A stretch of 64,000 nucleotides of DNA from Maritalea mediterranea (GCF_021568695.1 NZ_JAKGTI010000001.1:1674001-1738000), one strand, 5' to 3'. Counted from the stretch's first letter, positions 25,424 to 34,810 are shown. Notes: a model not told the origin generated them from the sequence alone. Made by a program: numbers and translations.

Positions 25424-26504
25424 AATCACACTCTCGCAACTCAGACACAGCTATTTCGACCAGCCGCGCGGGCCGGAAGATTACGCCCTCAAACAGATCG
25501 ACCTGGATTGGCATGATGGCGGCGCCTATGCGCTGTTGGGGCCATCGGGGTGTGGCAAGTCCACTTTGTTGAACATTATTTCCGGGCTGCGGACTCCCTC
25601 TGAAGGTCGTATTTTGTTTGATGATCAGGACGTCACCCATTTGCCGCCGGATCAACGCAACATTGCGCAGGTGTTTCAGTTCCCTGTGATCTACGACACG
25701 ATGAGCGTTTATGACAATCTGGCCTTTCCTTTGCGCAATCGTGGCGTGCCAGCCGCGCAGATTGACAAGCGGGTGCATGAAATCGCCCAAATGCTGGAAG
25801 TTGAAGAGATGCTCAATCTGCGGGCTGCGGGGCTCTCGCCGGACAATAAGCAGAAAATCTCCATGGGCCGTGGCCTGGTGCGCGATGACGTGAATGTGGT
25901 CATGTTTGACGAACCGCTCACCGTGATCGACCCGCATCTGAAATGGAAGCTGCGCTCAAAGCTCAAGGAACTGCACCAGCGGGTGCGGGCCACGATGATT
26001 TATGTGACCCACGATCAGACAGAGGCACTGACTTTTGCCGATCAGGTGGTGGTGATGCAGGACGGTGAGATTGTGCAGATCGGCACGCCTGTCGACTTGT
26101 TTGAACGCCCGGCCCACACTTTTGTGGGGCACTTTATCGGCTCACCGGGCATGAATGTGTTGCCCTGTGAGGTGAAAGAGGGCGGGGCCTTTATTGCCGG
26201 GCAACAAGTCGCGCTAGAGGGCGAGATTGTCGGCGGTAAACAGGGCCAAACCCAAATCGGTATTCGGCCAGAATATGTGTCGCTGGGCAGTGATGGTCTG
26301 CCGGCGACGGTGAAAAAAGTGGCAGATGTGGGCCGCCATTATGTGGTGGATGCGATGATGGGCGAGCAAAAAGTCTCGGCCATCATCAAACAAGACGTCC
26401 CCGAACCCGGCCAGGCCGTTCATCTGCAATTCAAGCCCGAACAGACAAGGCTTTATCGGGATAGTTGGCTGGCCACAGCAGCGCGGGAGGCAAGCGCATC
26501 ATGA
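25416..26504 (+). CDS. glpT: Glycerol ABC transporter ATP-binding protein GlpT
   Basis: Second importer ATPase, 362 aa. Walker A GPSGCGKST (42-50), Q-loop FQFPV, Walker B MFDEPL and the H-loop VTHDQ (His199) are intact. The signature motif is degenerate: LSPDNKQK at 140-147 instead of LSGGQ, and the D-loop reads LTVID. Combined with GlpS lacking the H-loop His, a GlpS-GlpT heterodimer would have one complete and one crippled ATP site. Start: ATG at 25416 after GGGAGGCG, overlapping glpS; a longer frame from 25380 is rejected. The stop overlaps glpP (ATGA). Confidence 0.9.
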   Translation: MAKITLSQLRHSYFDQPRGPEDYALKQIDLDWHDGGAYALLGPSGCGKSTLLNIISGLRTPSEGRILFDDQDVTHLPPDQRNIAQVFQFPVIYDTMSVYDNLAFPLRNRGVPAAQIDKRVHEIAQMLEVEEMLNLRAAGLSPDNKQKISMGRGLVRDDVNVVMFDEPLTVIDPHLKWKLRSKLKELHQRVRATMIYVTHDQTEALTFADQVVVMQDGEIVQIGTPVDLFERPAHTFVGHFIGSPGMNVLPCEVKEGGAFIAGQQVALEGEIVGGKQGQTQIGIRPEYVSLGSDGLPATVKKVADVGRHYVVDAMMGEQKVSAIIKQDVPEPGQAVHLQFKPEQTRLYRDSWLATAAREASAS

Positions 26505-27367
26505 AAACCGAAAATCAAAAAGCATGGTTCTTTGTGCTGCCGGTGCTGATCCTGGTGGCCTTCAATGCCCTGATTCCGATGATGACAGTGGTCAACTATT
26601 CGGTGCAGGAAACCTTTGGTGACAATCTGTTTTTCTGGGAAGGGCTGACCTGGTTTGAAAACCTGTTGCGTTCGGAACGCTTTCATGCCGCGCTGGGCCG
26701 CCAGTTTCTGTTCACCTTTCTTATTCTGATCATTGAAGTGCCACTGGGCATTGCCATTGCCATGTCCATGCCGCGCAAGGGCATTTGGGTGCCTTTCTGC
26801 CTGGTGATCATGGCTTTGCCCATGCTCATTCCATGGAATGTGGTCGGGGCGATGTGGAATATCTTCACCCTGCCAGACATTGGCTTGATGGGGTACTTCC
26901 TCAACCATGTGCTGGGCATTTCCTATGATATGACACAAAATGTGTTTGCGGCCTGGGTCACCATCATCATTATGGATGTGTGGCACTGGACATCCCTTGT
27001 CGTGCTGCTGAGCTATGCGGGATTGGTTTCAATCCCCGAGGCTTACTATCAGGCGGCGAAAATTGACGGCGCCAGCAATTTTGCGGTGTTCCGCTTTATT
27101 CAGCTGCCGAAAATGAAAAATGTGCTGACCATCGCCATTTTGCTGCGCTTTATCGACAGCTTTAACATTTACACCGAGCCCTTTGTGCTCACCGGCGGTG
27201 GCCCGGGCAACTCCACCACGCTACTGTCGATTGATCTGGTGAAGATTGCCCTTGGGCAGTTCGATCTGGGCCCGGCGGCGGCCATGTCCCTCATATATTT
27301 CGCCATCACCCTTCTGGTCAGCTGGTTGTTCTACACGCTGATGACCAAAGATGATGTTAGGAGCTAG
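26501..27367 (+). CDS. glpP: Glycerol ABC transporter permease GlpP
   Basis: Inner-membrane permease of the MalF/UgpA class, 288 aa and six predicted helices, beginning AWFFVLPVLILVAFNAL. The cytoplasmic EAA loop is visible as EAYYQAAKIDGASNFAVFRF (around residue 185), the docking site for the ATPases. The start ATG at 26501 overlaps the glpT stop in an ATGA junction with GGGAGG upstream. glpQ follows directly. Confidence 0.9.
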   Translation: MKTENQKAWFFVLPVLILVAFNALIPMMTVVNYSVQETFGDNLFFWEGLTWFENLLRSERFHAALGRQFLFTFLILIIEVPLGIAIAMSMPRKGIWVPFCLVIMALPMLIPWNVVGAMWNIFTLPDIGLMGYFLNHVLGISYDMTQNVFAAWVTIIIMDVWHWTSLVVLLSYAGLVSIPEAYYQAAKIDGASNFAVFRFIQLPKMKNVLTIAILLRFIDSFNIYTEPFVLTGGGPGNSTTLLSIDLVKIALGQFDLGPAAAMSLIYFAITLLVSWLFYTLMTKDDVRS

Positions 27368-28168
27368 ATGATGCAAAAACGTTCCATCGTCACCATTACC
27401 TATATCGTGTTCTTGTTGCTGCCTATCTATTGGCTGGTGGCCATGAGCTTCAAACCAACGAACGAAATTTTGGGTGGATTTTCCCTATTCCCCCAAACGT
27501 TCACGCTGGCCAACTATAAAGTGATTTTCACCGACCCGACCTGGTATTGGGGCTATATCAACTCGATCATTTATGTGACCCTGAACACGTTGATTTCGGT
27601 GGCTGTTGCTCTGCCCGCAGCCTACGCCTTCTCGCGTTACCGCTTTTTGGGCGACAAGCAATTATTCTTCTGGCTGTTGACAAACCGCATGGCGCCAGCG
27701 GCGGTATTTGCCTTGCCGTTCTTCCAGCTTTATTCGGCTGTGGGGCTGTTCGATACCCATTTGGCAGTGGCGTTGGCGCACACCTTGTTCAACGTGCCTT
27801 TGGCCGTGTGGATTTTGGAAGGCTTTATGGGTGGTGTGCCCAAAGAGCTGGACGAAACAGCCTATGTGGATGGTTATTCATTCCCTCGCTTTTTTGTCAC
27901 CATTTTTGTTCCCACCATCAAAGCCGGGGTCGGCGTGGCCGCCTTCTTCTGCTTTATGTTCTCTTGGGTGGAACTGCTGTTGGGCAAAACGCTGACGTCC
28001 GTGGCCGCCAAACCCATCGCGGCGACCATGACCAAAACGGCCTCCAGTGCCGGTTATGAGTTGGGTTTGCTGGCGGCGGCCGGCACGCTGACCATTATTC
28101 CGGGGGCCATCGTTATCTATTTCGTGCGTAATTATATCGCGAAAGGTTTCGCGATGGGGAGGGTATAA
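27368..28168 (+). CDS. glpQ: Glycerol ABC transporter permease GlpQ
   Basis: Second permease, MalG/UgpE class, 266 aa. N-terminal helix ITYIVFLLLPIYWLVAMSF, then the EAA loop KELDETAYVDGYSFPRFF (around residue 158). It starts at the base after the glpP stop with GGAG 4 nt upstream; a second ATG follows immediately. The stop overlaps the next gene (TAATG). In this context GlpQ is the permease, not the unrelated phosphodiesterase of the same name. Confidence 0.9.
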   Translation: MMQKRSIVTITYIVFLLLPIYWLVAMSFKPTNEILGGFSLFPQTFTLANYKVIFTDPTWYWGYINSIIYVTLNTLISVAVALPAAYAFSRYRFLGDKQLFFWLLTNRMAPAAVFALPFFQLYSAVGLFDTHLAVALAHTLFNVPLAVWILEGFMGGVPKELDETAYVDGYSFPRFFVTIFVPTIKAGVGVAAFFCFMFSWVELLLGKTLTSVAAKPIAATMTKTASSAGYELGLLAAAGTLTIIPGAIVIYFVRNYIAKGFAMGRV

Positions 28169-28446
28169 TGCTGACTTGGATGGCATGGACCTGGCCAACC
28201 GCCCTTGTGTTTATCGGCATCTTTTCTGCCATGGGCGTGTTGACCATTATCGAAATCAAATATCCCGGGGGTGGCGAACGCAAAGGGGCCCTCGGCCTTG
28301 TCACCACCCGTGGCGACCGGCTGTTTCTCACCCTCTTGGGCAGCGCCTATATCTTTCTGGCCTGGCTCGGTATTTTCGGTACCCCACTGTGGGCGCCATT
28401 GGCCATCGCCATCGGTTGGGGCGTGTTCTGCTTTTGGAAAGTGTAA
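28168..28446 (+). CDS. DUF2160 small membrane protein of the glycerol transporter operon
   Basis: 92-aa protein with two hydrophobic segments (TALVFIGIFSAMGVLTIIE and IFLAWLGIFGTPLWAPLAIA) separated by a short basic loop (GGGERKGALGLVTTRGDR). It matches the DUF2160 small-membrane family, which accompanies glpSTPQV loci. Start codon overlaps the glpQ stop by one base. Function unknown; an accessory role in the transporter is likely from strict context. Confidence 0.8.
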   Translation: MLTWMAWTWPTALVFIGIFSAMGVLTIIEIKYPGGGERKGALGLVTTRGDRLFLTLLGSAYIFLAWLGIFGTPLWAPLAIAIGWGVFCFWKV

Positions 28447-28452
28447 TCGGGC

Positions 28453-29952
28453 ATGGCCAAGTCCTATATTCTGGCGATTGATCAGGGCACAACCTCCAGC
28501 CGGGCGATCATTTTTGATCGGGATTTGACCCCGGTGGCCACGGGGCAGGAAGAGTTTGAACAAATCTTTCCCCAGTCCGGCTGGGTGGAACATAATCCGG
28601 AAGATATCTGGTCCACCAGCGTGGCCATGTGCCATCAGGCGATTGAAAAGGCGCATATCTCACCGCGGGACATTGCCGCCATCGGCGTGACCAACCAGCG
28701 AGAGACCACCATTTTATGGGACCGGAAAACCGGGCGGCCGATCCATAATGCCATTGTGTGGCAGGATCGGCGCACGGCCCCCCTGTGTCAAAAGCTTAAA
28801 GATGATGGCCACGAGCCTATGGTGCGGGACAAAACCGGGCTATTGCTCGACCCCTACTTCTCCGCCACCAAGATCAATTGGATCTTGAATGAAGCGCCGG
28901 GTGCACTGGAAAAAGCAGTCCGGGGAGACATTTTGTTCGGCACGGTAGACAGTTATTTGATCTGGCATCTCACCGGCGGGCAGGTGCACGCCACCGACGC
29001 CACCAACGCCGCCCGCACCATGCTCTATAATATTGTGACCGGTGAATGGGATCAGGATTTATGCGATCTATTTGACGTGCCGATGGCGCTCTTGCCAGAG
29101 GTTAAAGACAGCGCCGATGATTTTGGCGTGACCCGCACAGATTTGTTTGGCGGCGAAGCCATCCCCATTCGTGGCGTCGCGGGCGACCAGCAGGCGGCCA
29201 CGGTAGGGCAGGCCTGTTTTGAGCCAGGCATGGCTAAATCCACCTATGGGACGGGCTGTTTTGTGCTGCTCAATACCGGTAAAACACCAGTGTTTTCCAA
29301 CAACCGCCTGTTGACGACCATTGCTTATCAGTTAAACGGCCAACCCACTTACGCGCTTGAGGGCGCGATTTTTGTCGCCGGGGCGGTGGTGCAATGGCTG
29401 CGAGATGGATTGAAGATTATCCGCGATGCGGCGGAGAGCGACAAGTTGGCCAAGGCGGCAGATGGCACACAATCGGTTTATTTTGTCCCCGCGTTCACCG
29501 GCCTCGGCGCGCCCTATTGGGATGCGGAAAGTCGTGGCGCCATTTTTGGGCTTACGCGCAATAGCGGGCCAGCAGAAATTGCCTGCGCCGCGCTCGAAAG
29601 CGTTGCGTTCCAAACACGTGATCTGATTGAGGCTATGCATGAAGATTGGGGCGACGAAGGCACGCGTATTTTGCGTATTGATGGGGGCATGGCCAACAAT
29701 GAATTTGCTATGCAAAAACTTGCTGATCAGTTGCAGGCCCCGGTTGATAGACCGCACATCACAGAAACAACCGCACTGGGCGCGGCTTATCTCGCGGGAT
29801 TAAGCGCCGGTCTCTTCGGCGGGCCAGAGCAGTTTGCCCGACAGTGGCAATCGGCCCATCAATTTGCGCCTAAAATTAAAAAATCGGCGGCCGATCAGGA
29901 CTATGCGGGATGGCAATTGGCGGTGCAACGGGTGCTGTATAAAGGCGACTAG
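28453..29952 (+). CDS. glpK: Glycerol kinase
   Basis: Cytoplasmic FGGY-family kinase making glycerol-3-phosphate, the GlpD substrate and GlpR inducer. 499 aa, typical. N-terminal phosphate motif [15 protein letters not shown], family stretch [13 protein letters not shown], and [12 protein letters not shown] in the second lobe. It lies 6 bp after the DUF2160 gene at the end of the glp operon. An ABC importer rather than the GlpF facilitator makes uptake ATP-driven here. Confidence 0.96.
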   Translation: MAKSYILAIDQGTTSSRAIIFDRDLTPVATGQEEFEQIFPQSGWVEHNPEDIWSTSVAMCHQAIEKAHISPRDIAAIGVTNQRETTILWDRKTGRPIHNAIVWQDRRTAPLCQKLKDDGHEPMVRDKTGLLLDPYFSATKINWILNEAPGALEKAVRGDILFGTVDSYLIWHLTGGQVHATDATNAARTMLYNIVTGEWDQDLCDLFDVPMALLPEVKDSADDFGVTRTDLFGGEAIPIRGVAGDQQAATVGQACFEPGMAKSTYGTGCFVLLNTGKTPVFSNNRLLTTIAYQLNGQPTYALEGAIFVAGAVVQWLRDGLKIIRDAAESDKLAKAADGTQSVYFVPAFTGLGAPYWDAESRGAIFGLTRNSGPAEIACAALESVAFQTRDLIEAMHEDWGDEGTRILRIDGGMANNEFAMQKLADQLQAPVDRPHITETTALGAAYLAGLSAGLFGGPEQFARQWQSAHQFAPKIKKSAADQDYAGWQLAVQRVLYKGD

Positions 29953-29960
29953 TGCGTGGC

Positions 29961-29989
29961 TTGCCAGATTAGATATTTAGTACTAAATT
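29961..29989 (+). promoter_or_regulatory. Promoter and palindromic operator of the blaI-like gene
   Basis: -35 TTGCCA (29961-29966), 17-bp spacer, -10-like TAAATT (29984-29989). A perfect 14-bp palindrome ATTTAGTACTAAAT (29975-29988) overlaps the -10. BlaI/MecI proteins bind palindromes in this position, though the usual core is TACANNTGTA, so this would be a variant site. Confidence 0.55.
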
Positions 29990-30025
29990 TCTCGTATTGT
30001 CCCTAGCAAAAGAAAAAGAAGTTTT

Positions 30026-30421
30026 ATGGCCCGCAAGCACGATCCAGATTTTCTCACCAGCGTCGAGTTGGAGTTTATGAACGGACTTTGGGCAATTGGC
30101 AGCGGGACTGTTCGGGAAATTATGGCCAATATGGAGGCGGAAACGGATCGCGCCTACACATCTGGGGCCACAGTGATGCGGATTTTGGAGCAAAAAGGGT
30201 TTGTTTCCAGCTCGAAAGACGATCGCGCTTTCGTCTACACGCCGCTGATCAGTAAAACGGATTATCAGGGACGCTCAATCCGACATATGTCAAAGTCACT
30301 TTTTGGCGACACGCCAACCGCGCTTGTTGCCCGTCTTGTTGATGATGAAATGCTCACCGATGATATGATCGAGCAAATTCGCGATATGCTCGACACCAAG
30401 TTAGAGAAAAACGATGATTAA
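30026..30421 (+). CDS. blaI: BlaI/MecI/CopY-family repressor
   Basis: 131-aa winged-helix repressor. The HTH core spans about residues 12-75 (LTSVELEFMNGLW, SGATVMRILEQKGFVSSSKD), with C-terminal dimerisation helices. Family members are cleaved or released when the partner M56 protease senses a signal. The gene overlaps the M56 protease gene by 8 bp, the canonical blaI-blaR1 arrangement. No beta-lactamase or penicillin-binding protein gene lies beside the pair, so the target regulon is elsewhere or non-antibiotic. Upstream palindrome suggests autoregulation. Confidence 0.88.
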   Translation: MARKHDPDFLTSVELEFMNGLWAIGSGTVREIMANMEAETDRAYTSGATVMRILEQKGFVSSSKDDRAFVYTPLISKTDYQGRSIRHMSKSLFGDTPTALVARLVDDEMLTDDMIEQIRDMLDTKLEKNDD

Positions 30422-31508
30422 TGGCTTGGTGAATTTTTATATCGATCTCAATATTGCGCTGTTGGCTGCTTTTGCGGTTTGGGTGGTTACCCGTTTTTTC
30501 CTGGCGCGTGTGGGCTATCGATTTTCATTCACCGCCGAACAATATCTGATCTTTGCTTTTATGGGCATTGCCCTTTTAGGGCCGTTATGCGCCCGATTTT
30601 TTGCTTATGTTTTGCCCGCCAATTTCAATCTGACGGATTGGTTGGTCGCTTGGTATTTGGGGGGCGGCTTACAAATGAGTGCGCGCGATTTCCAAAGTGT
30701 AATCGGTGCCAAGGGAGCTTTTGTTGAGCAAATATCGCGCCCCAACAATGTCATCACCCTGGTTTTCACCGTGTTGATGGTCTCAGGTTTCGGGTTTTTC
30801 TTGTTAAGACTGTGCCGCAGCATTTTCAGCCTCTCCAACATATTGTCGAACAGTTACTCCATCCACAGAATAGGGCGGGTGCATATCGTTGCGTCCGACC
30901 GGATCAATGTGCCTTTCACCACCCTGGGCTGGCGCGGCTTTTATGTGGTGGTCCCCATCGACATGCTGTCTCATGCAGGGCAGATGCGGATCGCCATTGC
31001 CCATGAAATGCAGCATATTCGGCATGGGGATGTAGCGTGGGAATATATGTGGAGCTTATTGCAGCCGCTTCTGTTCTGGAATCCGGCCTTCGCCCTGTTT
31101 CGCAGACGGCTCGGCGTGTTGCGAGAATTGATCTGTGACGCAGCCCTTTTAAAACGTCCCAGCTTCAGCAAGCGTCGCTATTGCGAGACCCTGATCAGCG
31201 TTGCGCGGTCTATGAGCAAGGCGCGTCACAGTGCAAATGCGCTGGCCGTGCCCTTTGTGGAGCCGAAGCGTCATTTGGCGCGCCGGGGGCAGTCCAGTTT
31301 GGAATATCGCATTCTTTATGCGTTGGAGTTGCCCAGCGCCCACCGCAGCATTAAGGGTGGAAACTGGGGCATTTTATTGCCGCTATGTTTGGCTTTGTTG
31401 CTGGTGCTTGTGCTGTTGCAACGGCCCAGTGAGTGGAGCCACGACAGAATTATGCTCTCCACGATTGTCAATCTGGAGCACCTTCAAACATTAAATGGCG
31501 GAAATTGA
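30414..31508 (+). CDS. M56-family membrane metallopeptidase (BlaR1/MecR1-like, no penicillin sensor)
   Basis: 364-aa membrane protein. Several N-terminal helices (IDLNIALLAAFAVWVVTRFF, YLIFAFMGIALLGPLCARFF, NVITLVFTVLMVSGFGFFLL) precede the zinc site HEMQH (197-201) and the family stretch LRELICDAALL. A last helix near residues 320-340 (LLPLCLALLLVLVLLQ) leaves only about 25 residues outside. The large C-terminal penicillin-binding sensor domain of BlaR1 is missing, so the signal is something else. Starts within blaI (8-bp overlap). Convergent with the small gene at 31515. Confidence 0.85.
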   Translation: MINGLVNFYIDLNIALLAAFAVWVVTRFFLARVGYRFSFTAEQYLIFAFMGIALLGPLCARFFAYVLPANFNLTDWLVAWYLGGGLQMSARDFQSVIGAKGAFVEQISRPNNVITLVFTVLMVSGFGFFLLRLCRSIFSLSNILSNSYSIHRIGRVHIVASDRINVPFTTLGWRGFYVVVPIDMLSHAGQMRIAIAHEMQHIRHGDVAWEYMWSLLQPLLFWNPAFALFRRRLGVLRELICDAALLKRPSFSKRRYCETLISVARSMSKARHSANALAVPFVEPKRHLARRGQSSLEYRILYALELPSAHRSIKGGNWGILLPLCLALLLVLVLLQRPSEWSHDRIMLSTIVNLEHLQTLNGGN

Positions 31509-31514
31509 GGGCGC

Positions 31515-31682
31515 CTAAACGGGCTTTCGTTCGGCCTCTTTGGCCAGACGCAGCGCTTTGAGGCGCGCGGTGTTGTCACTGATGGTTTTCGCCTTTTGCT
31601 CGGCGGCTGTCAGCGTGATATTTTGGGGTTTTTGCAGCGCGGCGAAATGTTTTTCAGCTCTTGTGCGGGCATTATCGGTCAT
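31515..31682 (-). CDS. Small conserved-looking protein of 55 aa, unknown function
   Basis: Highly charged, mostly helical small protein (MTDNARTRAEKHFAAL; LKALRLAKEAERKPV) with no membrane segment or cysteine. Start ATG at 31682 is preceded by AAGG at 8 nt; a longer frame to 31697 is less likely. It lies just downstream of the cold-shock gene and its terminator on the same strand, so expression would need readthrough or its own promoter. Function not recognised; coding status is moderately supported by the good Shine-Dalgarno and a clean fit between convergent neighbours. Confidence 0.55.
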   Translation of the reverse strand: MTDNARTRAEKHFAALQKPQNITLTAAEQKAKTISDNTARLKALRLAKEAERKPV

Positions 31683-31694
31683 CTCGTGACCTTT

Positions 31695-31727
31695 CAAAAA
31701 ATGAAAGGGCCGCGCGGTGCGCGGCCC
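31695..31727 (-). terminator. Strong terminator of the cold-shock gene
   Basis: On the minus strand, perfect 9-bp stem GGGCCGCGC / GCGCGGCCC (31727-31719 and 31715-31707) with a 3-nt loop, followed by TTTCATTTTTTG. It is the clearest intrinsic terminator in the window. Confidence 0.9.
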
Positions 31728-31735
31728 AGATCGTC

Positions 31736-31945
31736 TTAGTCAACCAAAGCAAGGTCGGCAGCTGATTGCTTGCCGTCACGGCCGCTCTCAAGCTCATAAG
31801 TTACTTTCTGGCCTTCAGCGAGACCGGAAAGGCCTGCACGCTCTACAGCAGAAATATGAACGAAAGCGTCTTTGCCGCCATCTTCAGGTGAAATAAAGCC
31901 GAAGCCTTTGGTGGTGTTGAAAAATTTAACTGTGCCGGTTGTCAT
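31736..31945 (-). CDS. cspA: Cold-shock domain protein (CspA family)
   Basis: 69-aa single-stranded nucleic-acid-binding OB-fold protein. RNP1 KGFGFI and RNP2 DAFVHIS are intact and the start TGTVKFFNTTKGFGF is canonical. It acts as an RNA chaperone. Start ATG at 31945 after AAGG; the longer frame to 31990 is unlikely given the standard family length. A strong terminator follows at once. The upstream leader is about 90 nt if the weak TTGTTT/TAAAAA promoter (32058-32053, 32036-32031) is used. Confidence 0.95.
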   Translation of the reverse strand: MTTGTVKFFNTTKGFGFISPEDGGKDAFVHISAVERAGLSGLAEGQKVTYELESGRDGKQSAADLALVD

Positions 31946-32374
31946 GGCATATACCTTATATAGATAGCTCGGCGCACATTGGGCGCACAAGCGAATTTCC
32001 CACGGGCAACATGCCCAAGGGTTTGCAACGTTTTTAGAAATCAGGGGAAGCCAAACAAACCGGTATACCGGCAGATCAGATAGCCAATGATGGCGTGAAA
32101 CGTGAAGCCTGTATGCGCCTTATTCGCGCAAATAGCAAGCGATTTAATTTGTTTGGGGGAAAATAGGTGAAATGGCGTGTAAAATAAACGTCATCTGAGA
32201 CCGATATGAGACCGAATGGATTGACGATTGCTCTCAATCCAATATAAGGGCCGCAACCATTTGGACCTTGGTGGGATGCCAAGGTGGCTCTTCCAGCCGC
32301 TCATCCGCTGGATAATCAAAATGAAGAACTCCAAACACAAATAAGCTTTTCAAGCTTATGGGTACAAAATCATC
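31946..32374. other. Divergent intergenic region between cspA and the SulP gene
   Basis: About 430 bp without a gene. Contents: a weak minus-strand promoter for cspA (TTGTTT, 16 bp, TAAAAA; 32058-32031), a 12-bp palindrome CCGGTATACCGG (32060-32071), the SulP promoter (32221-32248), and two leader inverted repeats, ACCTTGG/CCAAGGT (32265-32285) and TAAGCTT/AAGCTTA (32342-32358). A minus-strand reading frame at 32076-32282 has no support. Confidence 0.55.
32221..32248 (+). promoter_or_regulatory. Promoter of the SulP-Usp operon
   Basis: -35 TTGACG (32221-32226), 16-bp spacer, -10 TATAAG (32243-32248). The resulting leader of about 120 nt contains two hairpins (32265-32285 and 32342-32358), the second ending 16 nt before the SulP start; no Shine-Dalgarno is visible after it. 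Confidence 0.6.
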
Positions 32375-33865
32375 ATGATGAATTTCTCTTATTATCGCCA
32401 ACAATGGTTCGGCAACATTCGTGGCGATGTTCTCTCAGGTATTGTGGTTGCCCTTGCCCTAATCCCTGAAGCTATTGCCTTTTCCATTATTGCGGGCGTT
32501 GACCCGAAAGTCGGGCTTTATGCCAGCTTCTCCATCGCCGTGATCATCGCTTTCGTGGGCGGGCGCCCAGGCATGATCTCTGCCGCCACTGCCGCCACAG
32601 CGGTGTTGATGGTCACTTTGGTGAAAGAACATGGCTTGCAATATTTGCTTGCCGCCACCGTGTTGGCCGGATTGCTGCAGATCGGTGCGGGCTTTCTCAA
32701 GCTCGGCTATGTGATGCGCTTTGTGTCCAAATCGGTGATGACCGGTTTTGTGAACGCACTGGCGATCCTGATCTTTATGGCGCAATTGCCCGAGCTGGAC
32801 CCGAGCAAAGTCCCGCCGCTCACCTATGCATTGGTGGCGCTGGGGCTGGCGATCATCTATCTGTTTCCACGCCTCACCAAAGCCGTGCCGTCACCCTTGG
32901 TGACCATTATTGTCCTGACCATTTTGACATTGGTGCTGGGGCTTGAAGTCCGCACAGTGGGCGATATGGGCGCTTTGCCCGATACGCTGCCGGTGTTTCT
33001 GATCCCGGACATTCCGTTGAATTTTGAGACCCTGCAGATCATTTTCCCATATTCATTGGCCGTCGCCGTCGTGGGCCTGTTGGAAAGCCTGATGACCCAG
33101 CAGATCGTCGATGATCTGACCGACACCACATCCGACCGAAACCAGGAATGTATCGGCCAGGGCTTGGCCAACACCGCCACTGGTTTTATTGGCGGCATGG
33201 CGGGCTGTGCCATGATCGGCCAGTCGATCATCAATGTGAAATCCGGCGGGCGCGGGCGGTTGTCTGCCTTTATCGCCGGCACCGTATTGCTGATCATGGT
33301 GGTGATTTTGGACGATATCGTGTCCATTATCCCCATGGCCGCGCTTGTGGCGATCATGATCATGGTGTCGATCGGCACCTTCTCCTGGTCCTCAATCAAG
33401 AATTTGAAAGAGCACCCGAAATCCTCTTCCATTGTGATGTTGGCCACCGTGTTCTTTGTGATCTACACCCACAATCTTGCCATTGGCGTGTTGGTGGGCG
33501 TGTTGCTGTCCGGCATTTTCTTTGCCTGGAAGATCGCGCAATTGTTCCGCGTGCGCACCGACATCACCGAAGATGGCAGCCACCGCACTTATTATGTGGA
33601 AGGTCAGCTGTTCTTTGCCTCTAGCGAAGACTTTATGAAAAGCTTTGACTTTAAAGAAGCGCCTGAAAAGGTCACTATTGATGTGAGCCGCGCCCATATC
33701 TGGGACATTTCGTCTGTGGCGGCCCTGGACATGGCGGTGCTAAAGTTCCGACGTGATGGGGCGGAAGTTGACATTGTGGGGCTGAACGAGGCCTCTGAAA
33801 CCATTGTTGACCGGCTCGCCATACATGATAAGCCGGGTGCGCTTGATGAATTATTGGGCCACTAG
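32375..33865 (+). CDS. SulP-family anion transporter with STAS domain
   Basis: 496-aa membrane transporter of the SLC26/SulP family. N-terminal signature [29 protein letters not shown], ten or more helices to about residue 390, then a C-terminal STAS domain ([20 protein letters not shown]). Substrates in the family include sulfate, bicarbonate and dicarboxylates; the substrate here is undefined. Start ATG at 32375 or the adjacent 32378; no clear Shine-Dalgarno. A tandem universal stress protein gene begins 12 bp downstream, an arrangement often seen for bicarbonate-type SulP members. Confidence 0.9.
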   Translation: MMNFSYYRQQWFGNIRGDVLSGIVVALALIPEAIAFSIIAGVDPKVGLYASFSIAVIIAFVGGRPGMISAATAATAVLMVTLVKEHGLQYLLAATVLAGLLQIGAGFLKLGYVMRFVSKSVMTGFVNALAILIFMAQLPELDPSKVPPLTYALVALGLAIIYLFPRLTKAVPSPLVTIIVLTILTLVLGLEVRTVGDMGALPDTLPVFLIPDIPLNFETLQIIFPYSLAVAVVGLLESLMTQQIVDDLTDTTSDRNQECIGQGLANTATGFIGGMAGCAMIGQSIINVKSGGRGRLSAFIAGTVLLIMVVILDDIVSIIPMAALVAIMIMVSIGTFSWSSIKNLKEHPKSSSIVMLATVFFVIYTHNLAIGVLVGVLLSGIFFAWKIAQLFRVRTDITEDGSHRTYYVEGQLFFASSEDFMKSFDFKEAPEKVTIDVSRAHIWDISSVAALDMAVLKFRRDGAEVDIVGLNEASETIVDRLAIHDKPGALDELLGH

Positions 33866-33877
33866 GGGAGACATATA

Positions 33878-34735
33878 ATGCAAAGCCAAACCATTCTAGC
33901 CCTGGTTGACGGGTCCGCCTATTCTGAAAGCGTATGCCATTACGCGGCCTGGATGGCGCAACGCACCCAGTCCAAGGTCAAAATCTATCACATTATGGGC
34001 CGCCGCAATGCGGCTGATAGTGACGATTTGAGCGGCGCGATTGTGTTGGGTGCCCGCACCCAATTGCTCGACAAGCTGAGCGCCCTCGATATGGAACGGG
34101 CCAAGCTGGCGCAAGAACATGGCCGCGCCATTTTGGAAGATGCCAAAGCCATTGTTCAGGGCGACGGCGACATTGAGGTGCAAACCCGGCTGCGTCAGGG
34201 CGATCTGGTGGAAACCGTTGCCGCCAAGGAAGAGACTGGCGATGTGATCGTGGTGGGTAAGCGTGGCGAAGCGCACAAATTGGCGTCGGGCCATTTGGGC
34301 TCGAATTTGGAGCGGGTGATCCGCGCCAGCCATAAGCCTGTGTTGGTTGCCAATCGCACCTTTAACCCGGTGAACAAAGTGCTTGTGGCTTTTGATGGCG
34401 GGGCGTCATCGCTCAAGGCGGTCGATATGGTCGCCAATTCGCCACTCTATCAGGGGCTCGAGGTAACGTTGGCTTATGTGGGCAAACCATCGGACAAGAT
34501 ACAGTCCGCCCTCGATGCAGCAACGGCCAAGCTGAAGGGCGCGGGGCTGGATGTTGACCAGCAGGTGCTGGCTGGTGAGGCAGACAAAGCTCTATCTGAG
34601 CTGACCAACAATGGCGACTATCAGATGCTGGTGATGGGGGCTTTCAGCCGCTCGCGCCTGCGTTCGCTGTTTATCGGCTCCACCACTATGGAAATGATCC
34701 GCGCCTGCAAAATCGCCATCATGCTGGTGCATTAG
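33878..34735 (+). CDS. Tandem universal stress protein
   Basis: 285-aa protein made of two Usp domains (about 1-150 and 155-285). Domain 1 ends with the nucleotide-type loop VVGKRGEAHKLASGHLGSNLERVI, domain 2 with VMGAFSRSRLRSLFIGSTTMEMI, close to the G-2x-G-9x-G(S/T) ATP loop. RBS GGGGAGA before ATG 33878. Co-transcribed with the SulP gene, probably modulating it or responding to the same stress. Ends before a terminator-like hairpin. Confidence 0.9.
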   Translation: MQSQTILALVDGSAYSESVCHYAAWMAQRTQSKVKIYHIMGRRNAADSDDLSGAIVLGARTQLLDKLSALDMERAKLAQEHGRAILEDAKAIVQGDGDIEVQTRLRQGDLVETVAAKEETGDVIVVGKRGEAHKLASGHLGSNLERVIRASHKPVLVANRTFNPVNKVLVAFDGGASSLKAVDMVANSPLYQGLEVTLAYVGKPSDKIQSALDAATAKLKGAGLDVDQQVLAGEADKALSELTNNGDYQMLVMGAFSRSRLRSLFIGSTTMEMIRACKIAIMLVH

Positions 34736-34773
34736 GCCCAACATCGCCGTCCAATCGGATTGAAAATCTATCT

Positions 34774-34806
34774 TGCCCGGACCTCAAGGTTCGGGCATTA
34801 TATTTG
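34774..34806 (+). terminator. Terminator-like hairpin after the Usp gene
   Basis: TGCCCGGACC (34774-34783), loop TCAA, GGTTCGGGCA (34788-34797) with one G-U pair, followed by TTATATTTG. Confidence 0.65.
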
Positions 34807-34810
34807 AAGG

